From contig NZ_BIMH01000004.1 of assembly GCF_004000985.1 (NCBI RefSeq), positions 1 through 64,000 on the forward strand: a stretch of 64,000 nt of DNA, in the 5' to 3' direction. The notes beneath the pieces are model-generated. The model did no database searches. It was not told where the DNA came from and saw nothing but the letters and a program-made list of their open reading frames with translations. Origin of the DNA: Paenibacillus validus NBRC 15382. Its GTDB lineage: Bacteria; Bacillota; Bacilli; Paenibacillales; NBRC-103111. Shown here one piece after another: positions 26,493 through 34,989 of the stretch. A program made the position numbers and the translations under genes. How positions within the stretch are numbered: position 1 is the stretch's first letter; each line of letters begins with the position of its first letter.

Positions 26493-27059
26493 TTATTGAA
26501 ACTTCCCGGTCAGCTTGTACAAATGCCAAGCGTAAACGGCCAATATCGTCTTGGCGTCGCTGATTCGCCCCTCGCGGATATATTGCTGTGCTTCCTCCAG
26601 CGTAATCGCCTCCATCTCAAGGAACTCGTCCTCGTCCGGCTTGGCTTCTCCGGTCACGAGCTGCTCCGCCACGTACAGATGCAGGATTTCGTCGGCAAAA
26701 CCGGGCGACGTGTAGAAGGATGCTACATGTCGAAGCGAGCCTGCGGTATAACCCGTTTCTTCCTCCAGTTCGCGTCCCGCCGCCGTCAGCGGGTCCTCGC
26801 CGCCGTCCAGCTTGCCGGCCGGTATTTCCACCTGGCTCTTCTCCAGCGGCTTGCGGTACTGCTCAACGACGACCATGCGATCGTCCGGCGTAATGGCGAG
26901 TACGGCTACCGCCCCGGGGTGCCTGACGATTTCACGCGTCGATTCGCCGCCGTCCGGCAGCCGTACCGTATCGACCTGCAGCGAGATGATTTTTCCTTGG
27001 AAAATCGGCTTGGTGGACAGGGTGACTTCTTCAAATTTTTTGGGGAAGGATGATGTCAT
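26493..27059 (-). CDS. nudF: ADP-ribose pyrophosphatase (Nudix)
   Basis: A 188-residue Nudix hydrolase that splits ADP-ribose to AMP and ribose 5-phosphate. The Nudix box is GGEDPLTAAGRELEEETG, preceded by VEQYRKPLEKSQVEIPAGKL, the ADP-ribose type signature. The start at 27059 (MTSSFPKK) has AGAGGAA upstream; upstream in-frame methionines lack sites. Next to mciZ, as in Bacillus subtilis. Confidence 0.93.
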   Translation of the reverse strand: MTSSFPKKFEEVTLSTKPIFQGKIISLQVDTVRLPDGGESTREIVRHPGAVAVLAITPDDRMVVVEQYRKPLEKSQVEIPAGKLDGGEDPLTAAGRELEEETGYTAGSLRHVASFYTSPGFADEILHLYVAEQLVTGEAKPDEDEFLEMEAITLEEAQQYIREGRISDAKTILAVYAWHLYKLTGKFQ

Positions 27060-27147
27060 CGGATCGATTCCTCTCTTTTCATTCAGGGTAATGATTCGCA
27101 TACGTCCAATGTACCCCATGTTAGCTCCTCCGGTCAAAAAAGACCCG

Positions 27148-27177
27148 GTCATATTCGCTGAAAGCTTCGCATAGGTT
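27148..27177 (+). promoter_or_regulatory. Sigma-E-like promoter of mciZ
   Basis: GTCATATT (27148-27155) equals the sigma-E -35 consensus. CATAGGTT (27170-27177) after a 14-base spacer fits the -10 consensus CATAnnnT. The predicted start lies some 25 bases before the mciZ ATG. Mother-cell sigma-E expression of mciZ is known in Bacillus subtilis. Confidence 0.75.
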
Positions 27178-27211
27178 GTACTATAAAACTATGAAAGCCA
27201 GGTGAATCTCT

Positions 27212-27430
27212 ATGAAAATATATGCGGCAGACGGGCACCTTCGACTTGTGGGTAAAGGCTGGGAAATTCGGCGTTACTTGAAAACGTTGCTGGAACGCTC
27301 CGGCACATCGGCGACGCTGCACGAATTTCTCGGCGGGAACATCGTGAAGCCGGGTCGTAAACGGAGCCTGAAAGCCCGCCGATGGTCCAATCTGTCTACG
27401 AACCTCACGCTCGTTGGCAAAGCGCGATAA
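27212..27430 (+). CDS. mciZ: MciZ-like mother-cell inhibitor of FtsZ
   Basis: A 72-residue protein whose first 30 residues (MKIYAADGHLRLVGKGWEIR and onward) closely follow Bacillus subtilis MciZ, a 40-residue peptide (MKVHR..., LVGKAWEIR) that caps FtsZ filaments in the mother cell during sporulation. The LVGKxWEIR block is the clearest match. This version has a basic extension of about 30 residues ending in LTLVGKAR that MciZ of Bacillus subtilis lacks. Divergent from nudF, as in that species, with a sigma-E-like promoter and AGGTGA before the ATG. Function inferred from similarity and context. Confidence 0.82.
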   Translation: MKIYAADGHLRLVGKGWEIRRYLKTLLERSGTSATLHEFLGGNIVKPGRKRSLKARRWSNLSTNLTLVGKAR

Positions 27431-27460
27431 TCTCATCCCATCGGCCTGTTCACCGGCAGC

Positions 27461-27498
27461 AAAAAAAATCGCCGTCATACCGAGGTATGCGGCGATTT
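27461..27498 (-). terminator. Intrinsic terminator after the M20 peptidase gene
   Basis: AAATCGCCG..CATACC pairs with GGTATG..CGGCGATTT in a 15-pair stem. The minus-strand tail is TTTTTTTT. It may also stop mciZ transcription from the other side. Confidence 0.88.
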
Positions 27499-27552
27499 CA
27501 TGTATTTTCATCTACTGAACGAGCAGTCCGTTCCGGGCTTCCCTTATCCCTG

Positions 27553-28689
27553 CTAACCGCGGCCGGCCACTTCCCGTACGATGGCGACGACCGCCTCGGT
27601 CGTTTTGACCAAATCGCTGATCGCGATGCGTTCCTTCGTCGTATGAATGTCCAGGTAGCCGACGGCCAGGTTCACGGTCGGAATGCCGAAGCCGTTGAAC
27701 ACGTTGGCGTCGCTGCCGCCGCCGGAATGAAACGTTCTCGGCGTGCAGCCGACTTTGGACAACGCCGACATGGCAAGCTTCACGACCGGCGCCGTTTCGT
27801 CATACTTGTACGCGGGATAGATGACCTCGCTCTGGAAATCGAGCTTCGCGCCCATCTCGTCGGCGGCGCTTTGGCAGGCGGCGCGCATGCTCTCGACCTG
27901 CTCGTTCATCCGCTCCTGCGTTAAGCTTCGCGCTTCCGCCTCCAGCTTCACCCGCTCAACGACGATATTCGTTGCGCCCTCAACACCGCCCTCGAAACGG
28001 CCGATGTTCGCGGTCGTTTCTTTATCGATACGGCCGAGCTTCATACGCGAAATGGCTTTGCTTGCGACCGTAATCGCGCTCACCCCGTCCTCCGGGTTCA
28101 CGCCCGCATGCGCCGAACGGCCCCAAAAGGTGATGTTAATTTTCGCCTGCGTCGGCGCCGCTACCGCGATATCGCCGATCGTCCCGTTCGAATCCAGCGC
28201 GTAGCCGAAATCCGCATCCAGGTACTTCGGATCCATAGCGCGCGAGCCTTTAAGCCCCGCCTCTTCGCCCGCCGTAATAGCAAACTGGATTTGCCCGTGC
28301 TCGATGCTGTTCTCTTTCAGCACGCGAATCGTCTCCAGCATTGCGGCCAGTCCGGCTTTATCGTCGGCTCCGAGGATCGTCGTCCCGTCGCTCCGGATGT
28401 AGCCGTCTTCCCCGATTTGCGGCTTAATGCCTCGACCTGGCGTCACCGTATCCATATGAGAAGTGAAGAACAGCTTCGGCAGAGGCTTGCTCGAAGTCGC
28501 AGCCAGTGTAAAGAACAAGTTATTCGAGCCGTGGCCGGTCTTGGCCGCCGAGTCGTCTTCCTTCACGGTCAACCCGTAAGAGGTAAACTTTTGCTTCAGC
28601 ACCTTGCTGATTTCCTGCTCATGCCGCGTCTCGCTGTCGATTTGCACCAATTCCAAAAACTCCGCAACCAACCGGTTTTGCTGTATCAT
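27553..28689 (-). CDS. PepT-like M20 metallopeptidase (YqjE type)
   Basis: A 378-residue di-zinc M20 peptidase. Metal and catalytic motifs are LFFTSHMDTVTPGRG, TTILGADDKAGLA, ITAGEEAGLKGS and a C-terminal SGGGSDANVFN. It includes the lid domain (SAHAGVNPEDGVSA). The overall pattern fits tripeptidase T-like proteins such as Bacillus YqjE. Start at 28689 with GGAGGAAAG upstream. Located between mciZ and the bkd genes; a strong terminator follows. Confidence 0.92.
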   Translation of the reverse strand: MIQQNRLVAEFLELVQIDSETRHEQEISKVLKQKFTSYGLTVKEDDSAAKTGHGSNNLFFTLAATSSKPLPKLFFTSHMDTVTPGRGIKPQIGEDGYIRSDGTTILGADDKAGLAAMLETIRVLKENSIEHGQIQFAITAGEEAGLKGSRAMDPKYLDADFGYALDSNGTIGDIAVAAPTQAKINITFWGRSAHAGVNPEDGVSAITVASKAISRMKLGRIDKETTANIGRFEGGVEGATNIVVERVKLEAEARSLTQERMNEQVESMRAACQSAADEMGAKLDFQSEVIYPAYKYDETAPVVKLAMSALSKVGCTPRTFHSGGGSDANVFNGFGIPTVNLAVGYLDIHTTKERIAISDLVKTTEAVVAIVREVAGRG

Positions 28690-28761
28690 ATCTTTCCTCC
28701 ATTGTGCGAAATGAGTTAAAATGGTTAGGATGAGTATTCCCATAAAGAGGAGCTGAGACGC

Positions 28762-28857
28762 TTGCAGAATAAGTTAATTTTCAAAATCGTCATTTATGTA
28801 ACCTTGATCACTATGGTATTGTCCACCGTGCTCCTGACGATCAGCAGCTTTCTTTAA
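28762..28857 (+). CDS. Prli42-like stressosome-associated mini-protein
   Basis: A 31-residue single-helix membrane protein starting at TTG (MQNKLIFKIVIYV...), with AGAGGAG spaced correctly upstream. Two basic residues precede a hydrophobic helix ending in SSFL, the pattern of Prli42, the 31-residue membrane peptide that anchors the stressosome in Listeria and is widespread in Firmicutes. It is divergent from the peptidase gene and stops three bases before the end of bkdB on the opposite strand. Assignment rests on length and pattern, so other small membrane peptides remain possible. Confidence 0.68.
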   Translation: MQNKLIFKIVIYVTLITMVLSTVLLTISSFL

Positions 28858-28860
28858 ATC

Positions 28861-30243
28861 CTAATACACTTTCGTGTCCTGGTTGTAGCCTTCCAGGTTC
28901 TCTTTCACGCGCTGCAGGAAACGGCCGCAAATGATGCCGTCCAAAATACGGTGGTCGAGCGACAAGCATAAGTTCACCATCGAACGGACGGCGATCATGT
29001 CTTGAATGACCACGGGCCTCTTGACGATCGATTCGAACGATAGGATAGCCGCTTGCGGATAATTGATAACCGGATACGACATGATCGAACCGAACGAGCC
29101 CGTATTGTTCACCGTAAACGTACCGCCTTGCATTTCGTCGAGCGACAGCTTGCCGGTTCTCGCCCGGCGGGTCAGCCCGTCGATCTCGCGGGCGAGGCCG
29201 GCGATGTTCATCTGATCGGCCTTCTTGATGACCGGCGTCACGAGGAAATCTTCGGTACCGACGGCAAGCGAAATGTTGATGTCGCGTTTGACGATGATTT
29301 TATCGGTCGCCCACACGGAGTTGATAATCGGATAGTCCTTAATCGCATTGACGACAGCTTTTATCAGGAAGGCCAGGTACGTCAGGTTGATGCCTTCCTG
29401 TTTCATGAACTCATCCTTCAGCTTGTTGCGCAGCAGGACGAGATTCGTCACGTCTACCTCGATCATCATCCAGGCGTGCGGAATTTCCGTCTTGCTTTGC
29501 CGCATCTTGCTCGCGATAGCGCTGCGAATCGGCGTCACGTCGATTAAATATTCGCCGCGGCCTTTCAGCTTCTGGCCTTCGACCTCGATGTTCGGCAGCG
29601 GCGGATTTTCCGATAAATGCAGGCCCGAAGAGCGGACCGAAACCTTCGGAGGCGTTGCCATGAAGACGCCGTCCATCGCCGCGGCCGCAGCCGCAGCCCG
29701 GTTCACTTCGGCCTCTGTCGCTGGAGGCGCCGGGGTTCTTTCGTTCTGCCTCGGCGCGCCTTGTGCGCCGCCGGCCACTGCGAAAGCTTGGACGTCCTTG
29801 CGGGTAATACGGCCGCCAAGGCCGGTTCCCTGCACTTGCGTCAGGTCAATCCGGTGTTCGCCCGCCAGCTTCAGCACTGCAGGGGAGTAACGACCACTCA
29901 TCCCCGAGCCGGTCGGACCGCTCGCGCTTGCCGCGCTCACAGCCGCTTGACCTTGCGAAGGTGCGGCGCTTCCCGCTGCGCCGTCTGCCGCTGGCTCCTC
30001 AATAATGCAAATCGGCGCACCGACAGCCGCCGTGGCGCCATTGTCCACAAGCAGCCGGACGAGCGTCCCTTCGACCGGAGACGGCATCTCCACCGTTACC
30101 TTCTCCGTAATCAATTCGCACAACACATCGTATTGCTCGATATAATCGCCCGGTTTTTTCAACCATTTGCCGACCGTCGCCGAGACCAGGCTTTCCGCCA
30201 AATGGGGAACGGTCACTTCGGTCCCCTTCCGATTTTCTTGCAT
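28861..30243 (-). CDS. bkdB: Branched-chain 2-oxoacid dehydrogenase E2 (dihydrolipoyl acyltransferase)
   Basis: The E2 core of the complex that makes branched-chain acyl-CoA primers for iso/anteiso fatty acids. 460 residues: a lipoyl domain with the lipoyl lysine in ITEKVTVEMPSP, an Ala/Gly/Pro-rich linker, a peripheral-subunit-binding domain (YSPAVLKLAGEHRIDLTQVQGTGLGGRI), a second linker and the catalytic domain ending with LSLDHRILDG (catalytic His and Asp). I chose the ATG at 30243 behind GGGGGGAAG; the frame is open 22 codons further to an ATG without a site. Confidence 0.95.
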   Translation of the reverse strand: MQENRKGTEVTVPHLAESLVSATVGKWLKKPGDYIEQYDVLCELITEKVTVEMPSPVEGTLVRLLVDNGATAAVGAPICIIEEPAADGAAGSAAPSQGQAAVSAASASGPTGSGMSGRYSPAVLKLAGEHRIDLTQVQGTGLGGRITRKDVQAFAVAGGAQGAPRQNERTPAPPATEAEVNRAAAAAAAMDGVFMATPPKVSVRSSGLHLSENPPLPNIEVEGQKLKGRGEYLIDVTPIRSAIASKMRQSKTEIPHAWMMIEVDVTNLVLLRNKLKDEFMKQEGINLTYLAFLIKAVVNAIKDYPIINSVWATDKIIVKRDINISLAVGTEDFLVTPVIKKADQMNIAGLAREIDGLTRRARTGKLSLDEMQGGTFTVNNTGSFGSIMSYPVINYPQAAILSFESIVKRPVVIQDMIAVRSMVNLCLSLDHRILDGIICGRFLQRVKENLEGYNQDTKVY

Positions 30244-30315
30244 GCTGCTTCCCCCCAAAGCTTCGGCGGCCGTTGGCTTCGAAGCCCGGCCGCCCGTCAT
30301 TTCGGCCATTCCGCG

Positions 30316-31296
30316 CTAGAACAAGGCCAATTTTCGCATAGCGTCTTTGATTTTATCCGTATTGAGCAAGAAAAACTTCTCCATCGGCGGGTTCATGCCA
30401 ACCGCCGGCACATCCGGGCCGCATAACCGCATGATCGGCGCATCGAGCTCGAACAACAGCTCTTCGGCGATCAACGCGGATACTTCCGCTCCGACGCCGC
30501 CGGTCTTGTTGTCTTCGTGCACAATCAGCACCTTGCCCGTACGGCTTGCCGCCCCCAGCACCGCTTCCTTATCGAGCGGCTGCAGCGTCCGCAGATCGAG
30601 CACGTGCGCGCTGATCCCCTCTTTCGCCAGCTCCTCGGCGGCCCGCAGCGCATACTGCACGGTAATCCCGTACGAAATGACCGTAATATCGGTCCCTTCG
30701 CGCTTCACCTTCGCTTTGCCGATCGGCACGATATAATCGTCCTCCGGCACTTCACCCGTAATGCCCAGGTAACACTTCTTATGTTCAAAATATAAGACCG
30801 GATCATCATCGCGGATCGCCGCTTTCAATAAACCCTTCGCATCGTACGGATCGGACGGGGCAACGATTTTCAACCCCGGTATGCCGAAGAACACGCCCTC
30901 GGGACATTGCGAGTGATACAGCGCGCCCCCGCCCGTAGCCCCGTAGGGTGCCCGGATCACGACCGGACAGTTCCAATCGTTGTTCGAACGGTAACGAATC
31001 AGCGCCGCCTCGCTAATAATCTGGTTCGTAGCCGGGAAGATGAAGTCGGCGTACTGCATCTCCGCAACCGGCTTCATGCCGTACATGGCCGCGCCGATCG
31101 CCACGCCCGCTATCGCCGATTCGGCCAGCGGGGTATCCATCACCCGCTCTTCGCCGAATTGATCGCGGAGCCCTTTGGTCGCGTTCATAACGCCACCCTT
31201 GCCGACGTCTTCGCCGAGCACGAACACGTTGTCGTCGCGCTCCATCTCTTCCTTCATCGCCGTCCGGATCGCTTCCAGATAAGTAATAACCGCCAT
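30316..31296 (-). CDS. bkdAB: Branched-chain 2-oxoacid dehydrogenase E1 beta
   Basis: E1 beta, 326 residues, pairs with E1 alpha to decarboxylate branched 2-oxoacids with thiamine diphosphate. Motifs: VFVLGEDVGKGGVM, DTPLAESAIAGVAIGAAM (cofactor glutamate region), PYGATGGGALYHSQCPE and the C-terminal VHEDNKTGGVGAEV. Its ATG shares a base with the E1 alpha stop codon (TAATG), so the two are coupled. Confidence 0.96.
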   Translation of the reverse strand: MAVITYLEAIRTAMKEEMERDDNVFVLGEDVGKGGVMNATKGLRDQFGEERVMDTPLAESAIAGVAIGAAMYGMKPVAEMQYADFIFPATNQIISEAALIRYRSNNDWNCPVVIRAPYGATGGGALYHSQCPEGVFFGIPGLKIVAPSDPYDAKGLLKAAIRDDDPVLYFEHKKCYLGITGEVPEDDYIVPIGKAKVKREGTDITVISYGITVQYALRAAEELAKEGISAHVLDLRTLQPLDKEAVLGAASRTGKVLIVHEDNKTGGVGAEVSALIAEELLFELDAPIMRLCGPDVPAVGMNPPMEKFFLLNTDKIKDAMRKLALF

Positions 31297-32309
31297 TATG
31301 CTTCGCCTCCCTGTTCGCCGTATACGTGCCGCAGCGTATCTTCGGGTTGCGGATAAGGCGCCTGCTCGGCATAGTTCGTCGCTTCGACCAGCTCTTTCTT
31401 AATCTCTTCCGCAAGCGCGGCTTCCTGCTCTTCGGACCACACGCCGCAATCGACCAAGTATTGCCGGAATCTCGGCAAACCGTCCTGCGCCCGGTTCATA
31501 TCCACTTCTTCCTGGGTACGGTACAGCAGATCGTTATCCGACGTCGAATGCGGCGGGATGCGGTACATGACCGCTTCGATCAAGGTCGGCCCTTCGCCGC
31601 GCAGCGCCCGCTCCCTCGCTTCTTTCACGACGCGGTACACCTCAAGCGCATCCCGGCCGTCCACCTTGACGCCGGGGAATCCGTAGCCCGCGGCACGTTC
31701 CGCAATGCTGCCTGCGGTTTGCTTGTGCAGCGGCACGGAAATCGCATATTGGTTGTTCTCGCACATGAAGATGACCGGCAGCTTGTTAACGCCCGCAAAG
31801 TTGCAGCCTTCATGGAAGTCGCCCTGATTGCTCGATCCGTCTCCGAATGTCACGAACGAGACGAACGATTTGCGTTTCATCTTCGCCGCCAAGGCAAACC
31901 CGACCGCGTGCGGCACTTGCGTCGTCACGGGACTGGACCCGGTCACGATGTTCAGCTTCTTATGGCTGAAGTGCCCCGGCATTTGCCGGCCGCCGCTGTT
32001 CGGGTCCTCGGCTTTGGCGAAGACGGACAGCAGCAGCTCCCGCAGCGTCATGCCCGCCGTTAACACGAAGCCGTAATCGCGGTAATACGGGAGGAAATAA
32101 TCCGTCCCCCGCTCCAAGGCGTAAGCAGCCGCCACCTGCGCCGTCTCTTGACCGATGCCGGAAACGTGGAACGCGATTTTCCCGGAGCGCTGCAGCAGAA
32201 ATCCGCGCTCGTCGAACATGCGCGCTTTCAGCATGTATGTATACATCTCGATGACTTGTTGATCCGTCAAGCCGAGCTGTCGGTGTCTCGTCATTTGTCC
32301 GATGGACAT
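31296..32309 (-). CDS. bkdAA: Branched-chain 2-oxoacid dehydrogenase E1 alpha
   Basis: E1 alpha, 337 residues. The thiamine diphosphate/metal motif GDGSSNQGDFHEGCNFA is complete. The phosphorylation-loop-like IPPHSTSDND and the active-site HVSGIGQE are also seen. It heads a sub-operon bkdAA-bkdAB-bkdB 140 bases downstream of lpdV, with its own sigma-A-type promoter in the gap. GGAGGCG precedes the ATG. Confidence 0.96.
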   Translation of the reverse strand: MSIGQMTRHRQLGLTDQQVIEMYTYMLKARMFDERGFLLQRSGKIAFHVSGIGQETAQVAAAYALERGTDYFLPYYRDYGFVLTAGMTLRELLLSVFAKAEDPNSGGRQMPGHFSHKKLNIVTGSSPVTTQVPHAVGFALAAKMKRKSFVSFVTFGDGSSNQGDFHEGCNFAGVNKLPVIFMCENNQYAISVPLHKQTAGSIAERAAGYGFPGVKVDGRDALEVYRVVKEARERALRGEGPTLIEAVMYRIPPHSTSDNDLLYRTQEEVDMNRAQDGLPRFRQYLVDCGVWSEEQEAALAEEIKKELVEATNYAEQAPYPQPEDTLRHVYGEQGGEA

Positions 32310-32410
32310 GGGGCAAACGCCTCCTCCGTTATCGAATGCATATAGGCGTCATCAACTGCGATCAGCAGCTATTATTATAACCAGGTGCTAATACTTGACG
32401 CTATATTTAT

Positions 32411-32439
32411 ATTATAAACGGATTGGAATATGAACACAA
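32411..32439 (-). promoter_or_regulatory. Sigma-A-type promoter ahead of bkdAA
   Basis: On the minus strand TTGTGT (32439-32434) and TATAAT (32416-32411) are separated by 17 bases in an AT-rich gap between lpdV and bkdAA. No -24/-12 element is visible, unlike the sigma-L-controlled bkd operon of Bacillus subtilis. Confidence 0.55.
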
Positions 32440-32449
32440 TTTTTCCGCG

Positions 32450-33871
32450 TTAAAAACTGATCGATTTGCCGTCAACGGCAAGCATCGCTTCCCCTAAAAT
32501 TTCGGACAATGTCGGATGCGGATGAATCGTCTGCCCCACTTCCCAAGGCGTTGCATTCAGCAATTGCGCCAGCGCCGCCTCCGCGATGTAATCGGTCACG
32601 TGGGCGCCAATCATATGCACGCCGACGATATCGCCGCTTTCCTCGTCGGCCACGACCTTCACGAATCCGTCCGTTTCGCCGAGCACCCGTGCCTTGCCGA
32701 GCCCTTGAAAATACAGCTTCGCTGTCTTCACCTGACGCCCCTGCTCTCGCGCTTCCCGTTCGGTATAGCCAATGCTGGCGATCTCCGGACGCGAATACAC
32801 ACAGCGCGGCACTTGATGCGGGGCGTAAGCATGCGTGGGCAGTCCTGCCCCGTGCTCCGCTGCGGCAATGCCTTCGTGCGCAGCGGCATGGGCCAGCTGC
32901 AGCCCGCCGATACAATCGCCGACGGCGTAAATATGAAGTTCGGCCGTTTGCATGTCTTCATTGACTTTAATGAAGCCGTTCTCTACCTTGACATCCGTAT
33001 TCTGAAGTCCGATGCCTTCGATATTCGCCTGCCGGCCTACGCATACGAGCGCCAACTGTGCCGTCAGCTCCTGCGTAGTTTCCCGCTGCTCGATGCTGAT
33101 GGTCACCTGCTTGGCTCCTCGAACGACCGATTCCGTCTGCACCTTCGCACCCGTATAGATCGTAACGCCGCGCTTCTTCAAAAGCTTCTCCAGTTCGCGC
33201 GACGCGTCTTCATCCTCGGAAGGCAGCAATCTCGGCGCGTATTCGACAATCGTCACCTCGACCCCGAAGTCGCTCAGCATCGATGCCCATTCTACGCCGA
33301 TGACTCCTCCGCCGATAATGATCGCCGAGGCCGGCAAAGCTTCGAGCTGCAGCGCTTCGTCGCTGTTCAGCACGGTAACGCCGTCCGTTTCGAGTCCCGG
33401 CAGCGTACGCGGTCGTGAGCCCGTGGCGATGATCAGCTTATCCGGAACAAGATTCAAAATCTCGCCATCTTCCTGCTCCACGGAAACGGTGCCGCTGCGC
33501 GGAGAGAAAATGGAAGGTCCGATAATGCGGCCTTTCCCATTAAAAACCGTAATCTTATTTTTTTTCATTAGAAATTGCAGACCTTGATACAGTTGATCCA
33601 CAATTGAATTTTTTCTATCGGATATTTTCGCATAATCGAGCCGGACGGCTTCGGCTTGAATGCCGAAACGATCGCTTTCCTTCATGAGCGCGTACACTTC
33701 CGCGCTGCGCAGCAGCGCTTTGCTTGGGATGCAGCCGCGGTGCAAGCACGTTCCCCCCAGCTTGTCCTGCTCAACGATCGCCACCGTCTTTCCCAGTTGA
33801 GACGCCCGAATGGCCGCGGAGTACCCGCCGATCCCGCCACCGAGAACGATCGTATCAAAAACTTGCGACAT
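32450..33871 (-). CDS. lpdV: Dihydrolipoyl dehydrogenase (E3)
   Basis: E3 flavoprotein, 473 residues, reoxidises the E2 lipoyl group with NAD. FAD motif VLGGGIGGYSAAIRA, redox disulfide GGTCLHRGCIPSKAL, NAD motif IIGGGVIGVEWASML, AVGDCIGGLQLAHAA and the C-terminal active-site HPHPTLSE are all present. Start at 33871 with GGGAGGTATC upstream. It precedes bkdAA in the same direction. The ptb, bcd and buk genes that accompany this cluster in Bacillus subtilis are absent here. Confidence 0.96.
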   Translation of the reverse strand: MSQVFDTIVLGGGIGGYSAAIRASQLGKTVAIVEQDKLGGTCLHRGCIPSKALLRSAEVYALMKESDRFGIQAEAVRLDYAKISDRKNSIVDQLYQGLQFLMKKNKITVFNGKGRIIGPSIFSPRSGTVSVEQEDGEILNLVPDKLIIATGSRPRTLPGLETDGVTVLNSDEALQLEALPASAIIIGGGVIGVEWASMLSDFGVEVTIVEYAPRLLPSEDEDASRELEKLLKKRGVTIYTGAKVQTESVVRGAKQVTISIEQRETTQELTAQLALVCVGRQANIEGIGLQNTDVKVENGFIKVNEDMQTAELHIYAVGDCIGGLQLAHAAAHEGIAAAEHGAGLPTHAYAPHQVPRCVYSRPEIASIGYTEREAREQGRQVKTAKLYFQGLGKARVLGETDGFVKVVADEESGDIVGVHMIGAHVTDYIAEAALAQLLNATPWEVGQTIHPHPTLSEILGEAMLAVDGKSISF

Positions 33872-34016
33872 CTCGATACCTCCCAAATCTATGATTCTTA
33901 TATTTTAACCTTATTTTACCGAAGAAATATAGTCCAATTTGTGAATTGACATGAATTGTTGCACGAAATGTGATAACGTAAGGGTAAACGCGTATTACCG
34001 ATTGAAGGAGCTGCAA

Positions 34017-34286
34017 ATGAACGCCGTATTTCAACGATTTATTGCCATTCTCTTGCTTGTCATTCCCGGGTTCATGGCAACGTACGGATTTTTGGCCATG
34101 AAAGACGCTTGGTTCGCTCAATTCGACGTCAATGACGGCGATGCGGGTATCCTGTGGTGGAAATTGGCCCTCGGGTTTATTTTATTCGGTCTGGGCGTCG
34201 CTTTTATCGGCGGTTGGATTTTTTTCCGCGATCGTAAACGCAATTATGTCGCCCCCCGTTTCCGGCAAAAACGCAAAAAGAGATAG
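34017..34286 (+). CDS. yqzF: DUF2627 (YqzF) membrane protein
   Basis: An 89-residue protein with two membrane helices (FIAILLLVIPGFMATYGFLAM and LALGFILFGLGVAFIGGWIFF) and a strongly basic tail. It matches the DUF2627 family (YqzF), which lies next to the bkd region in Bacillus. Function unknown. AAGGAG is placed well for the ATG at 34017. It is divergent from lpdV. Confidence 0.85.
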   Translation: MNAVFQRFIAILLLVIPGFMATYGFLAMKDAWFAQFDVNDGDAGILWWKLALGFILFGLGVAFIGGWIFFRDRKRNYVAPRFRQKRKKR

Positions 34287-34309
34287 GCGCGCGCCTATCT
34301 ACACCGGAT

Positions 34310-34344
34310 AAAGCTCTCCGTTCTTGGGAGAGCTTTATTTATTT
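34310..34344 (+). terminator. Intrinsic terminator after yqzF
   Basis: AAAGCTCTCC and GGGAGAGCTTT flank a six-base loop, followed by ATTTATTT. A second short palindrome (GATAGGCGCGCGCCTATC, 34283-34300) precedes it. Confidence 0.8.
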
Positions 34345-34419
34345 ACCTTCAGCTCCTGGCCTACCGGACAACAGCCGGCGAATGGCTTGAACAGCTCACG
34401 CCTTCTCGCCGGAGCAAAT

Positions 34420-34776
34420 TTATTGCGTACCCGCCGTTAACGTCTCCAGCGCCTGCTGTACCCTTGTCGCGCCCTGCGATAGCGTATGACCGCTGCCCAC
34501 CGCCGAAGCGACCGCCATCGCCTCCATAACTTCTTGCTGTGAAGCTCCCGAGGCAATCGCTTCCTGCACATGATAATACGTGCATACTTCGTTGTTGGCG
34601 AACAGGCTGATGCCCAGTGCTATCAATTGTTTATGCTTTGCTTCAAGCGCGCCCGGATCGAAACAGATCCCGGTGAAATTATGGTATGCCTCGACCATCG
34701 TCGGCATCAGTTCCTGTATGCGGCCTACTCCGATTTTATACGAATCCACTTTTGGGTCTGAATGGGCTTGCTCCAT
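34420..34776 (-). CDS. Carboxymuconolactone decarboxylase (AhpD-like) family protein
   Basis: A 118-residue all-helical CMD-family protein. The family core is visible as HKQLIALGISLFANNEVCTYYHVQEAIASGAS. AhpD enzymes have a C-x-x-C-x-x-x-H site; here only one cysteine (VCTYYH) is present, so thiol-disulfide peroxidase activity is unlikely. Function unknown. Only a weak purine-rich stretch precedes the ATG. Confidence 0.85.
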   Translation of the reverse strand: MEQAHSDPKVDSYKIGVGRIQELMPTMVEAYHNFTGICFDPGALEAKHKQLIALGISLFANNEVCTYYHVQEAIASGASQQEVMEAMAVASAVGSGHTLSQGATRVQQALETLTAGTQ

Positions 34777-34989
34777 TGTGCTCGTCAGCCTCCCTACCTC
34801 GCATACTTGCGCCGAGTCCGTTCGACGCCAATTGTCATAAACACCACTTTTGTTACATTGCCCAGGTTAAAAGGCCCGTATACCCTCTGAATGAATGGAT
34901 AAAAAAAGAAAATACTTACAAAATTGTACACCTTCCGAGCAATTCCGTATGGTATAATGAAATTTATTCCAGCTCAAGGAGTAGATTCA

